Numbered from the stretch's first letter, positions 1-6,316 are shown. The stretch is DNA of 13,776 nucleotides from Myxococcota bacterium (GCA_018821745.1 JAHJLU010000531.1:1-13776), one strand, 5' to 3'. Numbers and translations: made by a program. Notes: generated from the letters alone by a model not told the origin.

Positions 1-79
1 TGTTTGGGTATTGGCGTTGGCACGTGGGCACGAAGAGCGCCGGGGCTGCGACCCCCAGCGTGAACTCCGAGGAGAAAAC

Positions 80-1183
80 ATGCGCCGAGGCCTAACGTTG
101 GGCAAGTTTGCCCCTTTCCATCGGGGCCACCAGATGCTGGTGGAAACCGCCTTGACCGAGGTGGACGAACTTTTCGTCATGGTCTACGCCACGGACGTGA
201 CAGATGTGCCTTTACAGGTTCGCGCCGGATGGATCCGAGAGCTGTACCCTACGATCCGGATCATCGAGGCGTGGGACGGACCAGATAGCTATGGTGACAC
301 GCCGGAAATCTGTCGCGAGCAGGAAAACTACATTCTTGAGAAGCTCAATGGGCTATGCATTACACATTTCTATTCCAGCGAGTTCTATGGAGATCACGTC
401 AGCCGGGCTCTTGGTGCGGTGGATCGCAGGATCGATGAGGTGCGCAAGGCCGTGCCAATCAGCGGGACGGCTCTCCGCGAGGACTACTTCGCGGGACGGC
501 AATACCTCGCCCCCTTGGTGTATGCCGGCTTGATCACGAAGATCTGCTTCCTGGGCGCACCCTCGACAGGCAAAACTACCCTCGCGCGAACTATGGCTGA
601 ACGACACAATACGGAATGGATGCCGGAGTACGGCGCAGAGTTCTGGCTTGCACACAATGTTGACCGGCGAATCACTCTGGATCAGTTTGAGGAGATCGCG
701 CCAGAGCACATTAAGAGAGAGGATGCGCTGACACTTCAGTCCCGTAAGTACCTCTTCTGCGACACGAACCCGATCACAACGTATGTCTTTGCGAAAGACT
801 ATCATGGGAGCGCTGGTCCAGTTCTGACCCAACTGGCGACGGAAGCGGAGAAACGGTACGACTTGTTCTTCCTCTGCGATATAGATATTCCCTACGCCGA
901 CACATGGGATCGTAGTGGGGATCAGAAAAGAAAGTGGTTCCAAGACCAGATCGTAGGCGATCTGGCCGAAAGACGGGTGCCGTTTTTCAGAGTCAGTGGA
1001 ACACTTGAGGAACGAGTCTCGCAGGTGAACGAAGTCCTTCGACAGCATCGGAAATTCGGCAACGTACTGGACATCCGGCAGAGTGTTTCAGCGAAAGAAT
1101 GCATCAAGCAAAACAAGAGACAAGAGAGGCCAACAACCACATCGACCGCTACAAATGAACCCGCCCCTGGCGGGTCCATTTGA
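80..1183 (+). CDS. nadR: NadR-type bifunctional NMN adenylyltransferase / ribosylnicotinamide kinase
   Basis: This is a 367-residue cytosolic enzyme of NAD salvage. The N-terminal domain has the nucleotidyltransferase signature GKFAPFHRGH at residues 8-17 and ISGTALRE at 127-134, fitting adenylyl transfer to NMN. The C-terminal kinase domain has the P-loop GAPSTGKTT at 159-167 and a lid-like RSGDQKRKW near 278-286, fitting phosphorylation of nicotinamide riboside. There is no N-terminal helix-turn-helix, so it is not a NadR repressor of the enteric kind. I chose the ATG at 80 over an upstream TTG at 11 because AGGAG lies 5 bases before it and homology starts there. The domain appears to end near residue 325. 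The last 18 or so codons are read from the attC-like structure at 1128-1204, so the tail is probably not functional. Sampled GC is about 50%, lower than the chromosome to the right. The enzyme assignment is firm; that it is a mobile cassette gene is inferred. Confidence 0.9.
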   Translation: MRRGLTLGKFAPFHRGHQMLVETALTEVDELFVMVYATDVTDVPLQVRAGWIRELYPTIRIIEAWDGPDSYGDTPEICREQENYILEKLNGLCITHFYSSEFYGDHVSRALGAVDRRIDEVRKAVPISGTALREDYFAGRQYLAPLVYAGLITKICFLGAPSTGKTTLARTMAERHNTEWMPEYGAEFWLAHNVDRRITLDQFEEIAPEHIKREDALTLQSRKYLFCDTNPITTYVFAKDYHGSAGPVLTQLATEAEKRYDLFFLCDIDIPYADTWDRSGDQKRKWFQDQIVGDLAERRVPFFRVSGTLEERVSQVNEVLRQHRKFGNVLDIRQSVSAKECIKQNKRQERPTTTSTATNEPAPGGSI

Positions 1184-1204
1184 GGGTCATGCAAAACGTT
1201 AGGT
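1128..1204 (+). mobile_element. Probable attC recombination site of the nadR cassette
   Basis: The right end is GTTAGGT (1198-1204), a perfect match to the integron core GTTRRRY. A partial partner GGCCAAC lies at 1128-1134. Inside these, CATCGACC (1139-1146) pairs with GGTCATG (1185-1191) except for one unpaired base, as expected for attC L boxes. The centre is a strong hairpin: CAAATG and ACCCGCC around a CCT loop, paired with GGCGGGT and CATTTG (1152-1182). No T-run follows, which argues against a Rho-independent terminator. The nadR stop codon lies inside the site. The R'' box is imperfect, so this is less certain than the next site. Confidence 0.6.
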
Positions 1205-1211
1205 GAAGAAA

Positions 1212-1241
1212 ATGAGTTTAGAAAATAATGAGTTGGTTTAG
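1212..1241 (+). CDS. Possible nine-residue leader ORF before the DUF4288 gene
   Basis: ATG at 1212 follows AGGTGA (1201-1206) by five bases, and the frame encodes MSLENNELV before TAG at 1239-1241. It overlaps the ATG of the DUF4288 gene at 1228, which has no good ribosome binding site of its own. Short ORFs that raise translation of cassette genes by coupling are known from integron attI sites, and this could do the same for its cassette. It could equally be chance in AT-rich sequence. Confidence 0.25.
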   Translation: MSLENNELV

Positions 1242-1590
1242 TGCAAGACTTCTTATTGTGAGTATCGTCGATGACGGGGAGCCGGAAGACAATTGCCTAT
1301 GCGATTACCCATTCTTTGTGTTTCAAGCAATGGATGAACAAGAAGCGATAGCAAAAGCACTGCAATTGGGATACGAACAAGAACACACATTTAGAAATGA
1401 AGATGGGAATGATGTGCGCTGGGCATTTGCACAAATAGATCAAATTTGGAACCTGGGGGATGAAATTGATGGTAAAGAAATCGGTTCCCTCATGGATTAT
1501 TGGAAACCAGAAAATCCAATCATGGCAAACCATCAGTTTTGCCCACGAGAAGCGGTACCCGATTTTGATTATACCAATAAGGACAAATAG
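1228..1590 (+). CDS. DUF4288 family protein, integron cassette gene
   Basis: This 120-residue protein resembles the DUF4288 family. It opens with MSWFSARLL, then has a hydrophobic strand ending in PFFVFQA, the segment DEQEAIAKALQLGYEQEHTF at 37-56 and NDVRWAFAQI at 61-70. The family is small and its function is not known. Residues 91-120 extend past the part I recognise. No signal peptide or membrane segment is seen. Sampled GC is about 40% (1321-1440), against roughly 55-67% in lines sampled from the LRR and hyp genes, which points to recent acquisition. The stop TAG at 1588-1590 falls inside the first core box of the following attC, a common arrangement in gene cassettes. There is no clear Shine-Dalgarno; initiation may be coupled to the short ORF at 1212-1241. 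The family call comes from pattern memory of the N-terminal two thirds. Confidence 0.75.
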   Translation: MSWFSARLLIVSIVDDGEPEDNCLCDYPFFVFQAMDEQEAIAKALQLGYEQEHTFRNEDGNDVRWAFAQIDQIWNLGDEIDGKEIGSLMDYWKPENPIMANHQFCPREAVPDFDYTNKDK

Positions 1591-1683
1591 CAAGGCGCTG
1601 CAGTCGACAGGCCAGGCTGTCACGGCACTTGCGGAGCAAGCACCACGCCAGTCAAACCCGCCAACTGAGCTTGGGCGTTATGG
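1585..1683 (+). mobile_element. attC recombination site of the DUF4288 cassette
   Basis: The site has the attC layout in order. A degenerate R'' box (AAATAGC, 1585-1591) is followed by spacer AAGGC and L'' box GCTGCAGT (1597-1604). A variable centre leads to L' box ACTGAGC (1664-1670), spacer TTGGGC (1671-1676) and the R' box GTTATGG (1677-1683). GCTGCAGT and ACTGAGC are complementary except for one extra G in L'', the unpaired base that guides strand choice by the integrase. R' deviates from GTTRRRY at its fifth and seventh bases but keeps the essential GTT. R'' has AGC instead of AAC. The cassette would run from the TT at 1199 to the G at 1677. Confidence 0.75.
1674..1683 (+). repeat. Direct repeat GGCGTTATGG, copy 1 (attC2 core)
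   Basis: This 10-base sequence contains the attC2 crossover core and recurs exactly at 2311-2320, 637 bases downstream. A second exact 10-base match, CCACCCACTC, follows each copy (1706-1715 and 2371-2380). Confidence 0.7.
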
Positions 1684-1947
1684 GTTTCGGTTTATCGCGC
1701 TGCTCCCACCCACTCGACTTCCTTCCGCTTTTCGCCCAGAGTAGGTGGAATTATGGGCTATAAACCTCCGTTTTTTTAGCCCACGCCTGCTTCGCGGAGG
1801 CGGTACAAAATGGTGGTAATTGGGAAGGTTATTTACTACCAATTAGGGTGGTGTGTGCCAATCAACTTTATGTGCGCGCTGTTATCCCTATTTGGGACAG
1901 GTGTTTGGTCCAGGTCTGAAATGGTCTGGAATTTTGGAGATGAGGAT
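1684..1947. other. Non-coding stretch with three overlapping inverted repeats
   Basis: No convincing gene lies here; the frame open from 1810 has no recognisable start before the lipoprotein ATG at 1948. Three inverted repeats cluster at 1754-1802: TGGGCTA (1754-1760) with TAGCCCA (1777-1783), CCTCCG (1765-1770) with CGGAGG (1795-1800), and CGCCT (1784-1788) with AGGCG (1798-1802). Several overlap and could not all form at once. The T-run at 1771-1777 lies in the loop of the first pair, not after a stem, so it does not make a standard terminator. The CGCCT arm with its TTCG-containing loop recalls the variable part of attC sites, but no core boxes flank it. Confidence 0.45.
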
Positions 1948-2340
1948 ATGAAGCTTCGTAAAACTGACGCAGGCACAAGGTGCTATCCCAAATTGCGACC
2001 ACTCCTTGTGGGGGGTGTTGTGAGCGCTGCGCTGGCTCTCGCGGGGTGTGCAAACTCCCATGAGAAGACATCTCCTGACAAGGGTGACCCGGCCCTGCCC
2101 GCCAACGCTCCGGGAGGCACCACGCCAAACTCTAAACCACAGGATCCACAGCCCCCTGTCACCATCACAAAACCCCCGGTGGATACTCCACCTGCCACGG
2201 TGGCCAGTAATGAGCCAGACGCAGATAAAGATGGCGTCCCCGATAAAGATGACCAATGTCCCAAGGTCTACGGGGAAAAATACAATAAAGGGAGTCCTGT
2301 AAAAACAAGAGGCGTTATGGTTATGCCCCGACATCCCTGA
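1948..2340 (+). CDS. Lipoprotein with Pro-rich linker and one TSP3 repeat; probably truncated OmpA-like
   Basis: The 130-residue product starts with a basic n-region and a hydrophobic stretch ending in lipobox LAGC, with the lipidated Cys at residue 34. Alanine at +2 fits outer-membrane sorting. A linker rich in Pro and Thr follows, then one calcium-binding thrombospondin type 3 unit, DADKDGVPDKDDQCP. In outer-membrane OmpA-family proteins such a unit usually leads into a C-terminal peptidoglycan-binding OmpA domain of about 100 residues. Here the usual GCP is GSP, and only about a dozen unrelated residues follow before the stop. The direct repeat GGCGTTATGG lies at 2311-2320, inside this tail. 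I chose ATG 1948 because GGAG lies 8 bases upstream and it starts the signal peptide. It may be a remnant of a longer gene cut by recombination, or a genuine short lipoprotein. Confidence 0.7.
   Translation: MKLRKTDAGTRCYPKLRPLLVGGVVSAALALAGCANSHEKTSPDKGDPALPANAPGGTTPNSKPQDPQPPVTITKPPVDTPPATVASNEPDADKDGVPDKDDQCPKVYGEKYNKGSPVKTRGVMVMPRHP
2311..2320 (+). repeat. Direct repeat GGCGTTATGG, copy 2
   Basis: Exact copy of the attC2 core segment, located in the aberrant 3' end of the TSP3 lipoprotein gene. No L boxes or R'' partner are seen beside it, so it is not a complete attC. It could mark a secondary recombination point. Confidence 0.6.
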
Positions 2341-2394
2341 TCGGCACAGCGACTGAGTTAGCTCCGCTGTCCACCCACTCAACAGAGGGAACCC

Positions 2395-4167
2395 ATGAAA
2401 ATACTCTTGATCACGCCTCCGTTACTTCAGCCCAACACACCCTACGCAGCGACGCCCTTGCTCACTGCCTGGCTGCGGGCAAATGGACATGCGGCTGTTC
2501 AGGCTGACCTTTCGTTGGATCTGCTGCTCAGGCTCTTCTCCAAAGAGGGGGTGAGGGCGCTCTGCCGCGAACTGCACGACAACCAGGAGGCTGAAGGGTT
2601 TTTGCCCGCAGAAGAAGATTATGCGGAGACCATCGATGAGGTGATATCGTTTCTTCAGGATCAAAATCCTGATGCAGGGCCTGTCATTGCTGAGCGGGAC
2701 TGGCTGCCCGAGGGGCCGAATCTGTTCCGGGCCTATGAGCAGGAGGAAGCGTTGGGGTGGAATTTCCGGGGTCTTGACCCGGAGGATCGTGCCCGGTATC
2801 TGGGGAGTCTATATCTGGATGATCTCGCCGAGGTCGCCACGATGGCCGACCCGGCCTTTGGGTTCTCCCGTTATGCGGAGTCAATTGCCACCAGCCTGCC
2901 CCGGTTCAATGAATTCCAACAATCGCTGGAGGCAGAGCCCACGCTGTTTTCCCGGTGGCTGGACGAACTGACCGATATACAGATTCAAAAACATGCTCCT
3001 GAGTTGGTGGCCTTGACGGTGCCCTTTCCCGGGTCTCTTTTTGGTGCTCTGCGCATTGCGAGGCGGATCCGTCGAACCTCTCCAGGGGTTGAGATTCTCC
3101 TCGGTGGAGGGTATGTGAATACGGAGCTGCGCACTCTGGGCGATCCTGCCATCTTTGACTATGTGGACGGCATTACGCTCGACAGCGGCATGCTGCCGCT
3201 CCTCCACTGGGCGAACAGGGAGCCACTGGTCCGGACCTTTGTGCGCGAGGAGGGCGCGGTTGTGTTCCATGACGCCCAGGTTCCGCACATTGTCCAAAAC
3301 GAGTTACCAGCGCCCGTGTATGACGGTCTGGAGCTTGATCGCTATTTTGGTGTCTTTGAGACGCTCAACCCCATGACGCGGCTCTGGTCCGATGGCCGCT
3401 GGAACAAACTCATGCTGGCCCACGGCTGCTGCTGGAGTCGCTGCGAGTTTTGTGACACCTCCATCGACTATATCAACCGCTATGATGCTGCCGATCCTAA
3501 AACCGTCTGTGACTGGATGGAGTCGGTAATGCAGGAGAGCCAGTTCAATGGCTTTCATTTCGTGGATGAGTCGCTCCCCTACGAGCTGCTTGAGGGGCTT
3601 TGCGACGAGATCCTTGCGCGTGGACTGGAAGTGGCGTGGTGGGGGAATATCCGTTTTGAGAGCCGTTTTCCAAAATCGCTGATCCAGAAGATGGCACAGG
3701 CCGGTTGCATCGCAGTGACCGGTGGGCTGGAGACCGCCTGCGACCGCACCCTGAAACTGATGCGCAAAGGGATCACCGTAGCTGGGGCTGCCACGGTGCT
3801 CGAAAACCTGGCCGAAGCGGGCATTTTGACCCACGCCTATCTCATGTATGGCTTTCCCACGCAGACGCTCCAGGAGACCGTGCAGGCGCTGGAGTTCGTT
3901 CGAGATCTGTTTGATGCAGGGCTTCTGCACTCGGCCTTCTGGCACCGTTTTGCGCTCACGGCACACAGCGGCGTCGCCTGCAATCCCGAAAAGTTTGCTG
4001 TCACACTCATAGAGTCCCCCACAGGAGACTTTGCCCATAATGAGATCCCCTTCCAGGGCAACTTTGATCATGACGTGAACGAGGTGGGCGAGGCACTGCG
4101 CATAGCGACATACAACTACATGCACGGTATGGGGTTCGACCTCCCCATCTCCCATTGGATGGATTGA
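2395..4167 (+). CDS. B12-binding-domain radical SAM protein of unknown substrate
   Basis: This 590-residue protein has an N-terminal cobalamin-binding-type Rossmann domain: MKILLITPPL at 1-10, and LLGGGYVN with a following DYVDGI at 235-260. The radical SAM domain has the cluster motif C346-x3-C350-x2-C353 in HGCCWSRCEFC, preceded by KLMLAHG. Downstream are FHFVDESLP (387-395), GGLET (443-447) and AYLMYGFPTQT (481-491), all typical of the B12/radical SAM superfamily. I see no DxHxxG, so if cobalamin binds it would not be with a histidine ligand from that motif. Such enzymes often methylate or rearrange unactivated carbons, but nothing here names the substrate. GAGGG lies 6 bases before ATG 2395. 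It stands alone on its strand and ends 21 bases from the end of the convergent Memo-like gene. The superfamily call is firm, the reaction unknown. Confidence 0.85.
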   Translation: MKILLITPPLLQPNTPYAATPLLTAWLRANGHAAVQADLSLDLLLRLFSKEGVRALCRELHDNQEAEGFLPAEEDYAETIDEVISFLQDQNPDAGPVIAERDWLPEGPNLFRAYEQEEALGWNFRGLDPEDRARYLGSLYLDDLAEVATMADPAFGFSRYAESIATSLPRFNEFQQSLEAEPTLFSRWLDELTDIQIQKHAPELVALTVPFPGSLFGALRIARRIRRTSPGVEILLGGGYVNTELRTLGDPAIFDYVDGITLDSGMLPLLHWANREPLVRTFVREEGAVVFHDAQVPHIVQNELPAPVYDGLELDRYFGVFETLNPMTRLWSDGRWNKLMLAHGCCWSRCEFCDTSIDYINRYDAADPKTVCDWMESVMQESQFNGFHFVDESLPYELLEGLCDEILARGLEVAWWGNIRFESRFPKSLIQKMAQAGCIAVTGGLETACDRTLKLMRKGITVAGAATVLENLAEAGILTHAYLMYGFPTQTLQETVQALEFVRDLFDAGLLHSAFWHRFALTAHSGVACNPEKFAVTLIESPTGDFAHNEIPFQGNFDHDVNEVGEALRIATYNYMHGMGFDLPISHWMD

Positions 4168-4188
4168 TTTATGGCAAGGAATAACCGG

Positions 4189-5133
4189 CTATTTGGAATA
4201 GACGATGGAGACATACCCTACGGCGTTGTCTTCGCCTGTCTGATAGGCGTCGTAGCTGGTTCGGTGCATGATGAGCTCGCTTTTGGTGGCCCCCAGGACC
4301 TTGGCTGCTTCCAAGCCAACAATAACCGGCTCGCGGCCACACATGTTGACCTGATTGTCAATCTGGGCATTGAAGAGGCCCGTTGAGTCCATGGAGACCA
4401 TGGGGTCTATCACAAAGGCGTCCTTGGTGTTGACCTCTTCCACCGGTTTATAGTGGGTCAGGTCCGTGGTGGCAATGACGAGGAAGGGCTCCTCTATCCC
4501 CGAAAGCACGGTCCCGATCTGGTTTCCCAGGTCCAGCAGAAGTGAAAGGTCGGCGGTGAAATTGATCGCCACGGGGACAATGCGGATATTGGGGTTGAGG
4601 TGCCTGAGCCAGACAACCTGGACCTCATTGGAGTGTTCTTCCAGGTGCGCCGCCCGATCATCGACGAGGGTGGGAATCTCGTCCACGAGCTTCTGGGCCA
4701 GGATTTCGTCCACGGGGACATTTCCAAAGGGGAAGGCCCAGGGGAGGTCGGTCCACACAGCATAGTTCTCACCGTTGTTGCGGTGGTTGTTGCCGATGAG
4801 GATCACCAGATCGGGGATGGTGACCCGTGAGAAGGCCGACGCCGAGACGATCCCCGAGTATTGCCACCCCGCGTGGGGGGAGATGATCATCACCGCGTTC
4901 TCGATGGGATCCGCTGGGACGACCTCGGCGTACACCTCGTGGGTCTTCTCGCACAGGAGACCGGGGTCCATCTTGTAGAAACGTTCCTCACCCGCCCAGG
5001 GATATCGCTCGATGGTCTCATCGTAGGTCCTGTCGGAGAGGTTTTTACACACATCCACGGTGATTTTGTCTTCATCGCAGGAGGTGAATACTCCCATGAG
5101 GAGGGTGAGGGTTATGGCTAGTCTGATATACAT
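4189..5133 (-). CDS. Memo-family (AmmeMemoRadiSam system protein B-like) lipoprotein
   Basis: This 314-residue protein matches the Memo fold, which is related to nonheme-iron extradiol dioxygenases. Conserved positions line up in order: SPHAGWQYSG with H87, GNNHRN with H117, EHSNEVQ at 166-172, TTDLTHY with D224 and H227, and CGREP with C265. These correspond to the active-site His, Asp and Cys residues of human MEMO1. Unusually, the protein begins with a signal sequence (residues 1-18) and a probable lipidated Cys19. The next residues are Asp and Glu, which in E. coli would favour retention in the inner membrane. The lipobox FTSC is not ideal. Memo proteins are normally cytosolic. I chose ATG 5133, with GGAG six bases upstream, over 5166. 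No AMMECR1 gene is adjacent. The family is well supported, and its role here is unknown. Confidence 0.85.
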   Translation of the reverse strand: MYIRLAITLTLLMGVFTSCDEDKITVDVCKNLSDRTYDETIERYPWAGEERFYKMDPGLLCEKTHEVYAEVVPADPIENAVMIISPHAGWQYSGIVSASAFSRVTIPDLVILIGNNHRNNGENYAVWTDLPWAFPFGNVPVDEILAQKLVDEIPTLVDDRAAHLEEHSNEVQVVWLRHLNPNIRIVPVAINFTADLSLLLDLGNQIGTVLSGIEEPFLVIATTDLTHYKPVEEVNTKDAFVIDPMVSMDSTGLFNAQIDNQVNMCGREPVIVGLEAAKVLGATKSELIMHRTSYDAYQTGEDNAVGYVSIVYSK

Positions 5134-5146
5134 TGTGTTCTCCACT

Positions 5147-5206
5147 CCCCCTTGAGGGGGCACCACATCAGGGCAATTATCGGGAACCGGCGTCGCTCAA
5201 TGCGAC
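5147..5206 (-). promoter_or_regulatory. Two small hairpins between the 5206 lipoprotein and the Memo-like gene
   Basis: Between these two minus-strand genes, CCCCC-TTGA-GGGGG (5147-5160) and GTCGC-TCAAT-GCGAC (5192-5206) can form five-pair stems. The first lies just upstream of the Memo gene's ribosome binding site, the second touches the stop codon of the preceding gene. Neither is followed by a T-run on the minus strand, so they are not standard terminators. They may stabilise or process a joint transcript. Confidence 0.3.
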
Positions 5207-5664
5207 TATTTCGCCGGGTCATAGGCCAGCTTTTTCAATTTCTCGGCGGGGACGAAATCCAGGTCCGCCTGATGGTCCAGCAGGCCCAGGGTGATGATCA
5301 ACTGCTGGGCATGGTAGTACTTTCCGTCCACAAGGAGGAAGCGGTCTCCAAATACTTCAGCTACCACCGCAATGGACCCGCTCCCCCGATGGAACAAAAT
5401 TGCCTGGGTCTTCGGGGGCATTTTTTCTTTTGGCGGGAGTTTCCTGAGGGGGTTCATTTTAATACGGTGCAGAATGTTCCAGACCTGCGTGACATGGGCG
5501 GGCCGCGTTGTCTTCTGACCTTCCCATACATGGGTTTTAGGGTTCTGCTTGAGCCAGGTGACGGTCACGATCCGTTTGTTCTCCTTTTTTTTACAGGAGG
5601 GGAGAATCGCCAAGGCCAGTGAAAGAACAATAATATAAGCAAAATTATGGTGGTTGATGAACAT
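5206..5664 (-). CDS. Hypothetical lipoprotein
   Basis: I do not recognise the family of this 152-residue protein. Residues 1-23 form a signal sequence with lipobox LPSC and lipidated Cys24. Lys at +2 is compatible with outer-membrane sorting. The mature part begins with a basic stretch (KKKENKR) and has a mixed polar sequence, including VTVTWLKQNPKTHVWEGQ and HRGSGSIAVVAEVFGDRFLLVDGKYYHAQQ (given here in part: SGSIAVVAEV, DRFLLVDGKYY), which suggests beta strands. No catalytic motif is visible. ATG 5664 has GAGG six bases upstream. It lies 72 bases before the Memo-like gene on the same strand, so the two may be cotranscribed. It is divergent from the four-helix membrane protein gene at 5864. 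Confidence 0.7.
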   Translation of the reverse strand: MFINHHNFAYIIVLSLALAILPSCKKKENKRIVTVTWLKQNPKTHVWEGQKTTRPAHVTQVWNILHRIKMNPLRKLPPKEKMPPKTQAILFHRGSGSIAVVAEVFGDRFLLVDGKYYHAQQLIITLGLLDHQADLDFVPAEKLKKLAYDPAK

Positions 5665-5672
5665 TTACTACC

Positions 5673-5687
5673 TCTGTGGGCCACAGA
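5673..5687. promoter_or_regulatory. Inverted repeat overlapping the ribosome binding site of the 5206-5664 gene
   Basis: TCTGTGG-G-CCACAGA is a perfect 7-base inverted repeat with a one-base centre. It starts 9 bases upstream of the lipoprotein ATG and covers the first bases of its GAGG element. It lies in the 199-base divergent intergenic region. It could be an operator for a dimeric regulator; a tight hairpin is unlikely because the centre is one base. Confidence 0.35.
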
Positions 5688-5795
5688 CCCGCTGGTTTCT
5701 TTGTAGCAGAAAATCTTGCCGACTGGAAGAGATGGTTGCTCGCAGAAAGTATTGCTGCCTGAAGAAAATCACTTTTTCCCCGGGGGAATAAACGG

Positions 5796-5824
5796 TTGTA
5801 ATAATCTTGTATCCTCACTATCAT
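5796..5824 (+). promoter_or_regulatory. Predicted sigma-70-type promoter of the membrane protein / LRR lipoprotein pair
   Basis: TTGTAA (5796-5801) matches four of six bases of the -35 consensus, and TATCAT (5819-5824) matches five of six of the -10, with an exact 17-base spacer. Transcription would start near 5831, leaving an untranslated leader of about 33 bases that holds AGAGG (5853-5857) six bases before ATG 5864. Confidence 0.5.
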
Positions 5825-5863
5825 TGAGGATGCTGCCCCACAGGGGGAAAGAAGAGGTACTCT

Positions 5864-6316
5864 ATGCACGTAGCCGCATTCGTCGCGACCATTGGTGTTT
5901 TTCTGGGAATCGTTGGGCCATGGGTCACCCTTGGCCGTCTGGGTTCACGCAGTGGAATCTACTATTCCCATGGCATTGTCATGCTCATCTTTGTCGGCGT
6001 CATGGCGCTGGGTACTTTTTATTCCATGGCGCTCAGGTGGATGAAGAAGCCTGTCCCCGCGTCACTGGTTTTTTCCTATCTGCTCATGGGGGTCGCCATC
6101 GCGGGGTACTCCATGTGGGTGAAAGGGACCATTGAGTTCGAAGTCGCCGATATCGCGGCGAAGTTTAAGCTCTCACAGGATACGCTGATTGGCTGGGGGA
6201 TAACATCGCTCCCCTTTACGGGGGGCGCGGTGGCCCTGGCCGGTATCGCGGCCTTTTTCATGCCCGGGGAGGTTGGCGGTGAAGCCGAGACCCAGGAGAG
6301 AAGGCGGCTCGGGTGA
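5864..6316 (+). CDS. Hypothetical four-helix inner-membrane protein
   Basis: The 150-residue product has four predicted membrane helices at about 4-22, 36-57, 67-85 and 113-134, and a short charged C-terminal tail ending in QERRRLG. The loop between helices 3 and 4 (about 86-112) contains both charged and polar residues. I see no motif that assigns a family. ATG 5864 has AGAGG six bases upstream and a predicted promoter before it. Its stop codon overlaps the ATG of the LRR lipoprotein gene (TGATG at 6314-6318), so the two are translationally coupled and probably act together, for example as an inner-membrane and a lipid-anchored component. That joint role is inference from gene order only. 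Confidence 0.75.
   Translation: MHVAAFVATIGVFLGIVGPWVTLGRLGSRSGIYYSHGIVMLIFVGVMALGTFYSMALRWMKKPVPASLVFSYLLMGVAIAGYSMWVKGTIEFEVADIAAKFKLSQDTLIGWGITSLPFTGGAVALAGIAAFFMPGEVGGEAETQERRRLG

Noticed and set aside
90..103. GCCTAACGTTGGGC: a perfect R'' box directly joined to a perfect R' core, like a collapsed attC
   Set aside because: It encodes the conserved start of the NadR nucleotidyltransferase domain (just before GKFAPFHRGH), so protein constraint and chance explain it; there are no L boxes.
353..1048. Open frame of 231 codons on the minus strand inside nadR
   Set aside because: It is antisense to a gene with strong motifs, has no recognisable domain, and no ribosome binding site was evident.
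1754..1783. TGGGCTA/TAGCCCA stem with seven T residues, as a terminator
   Set aside because: The T-run lies inside the loop just before the 3' arm, not after the stem.
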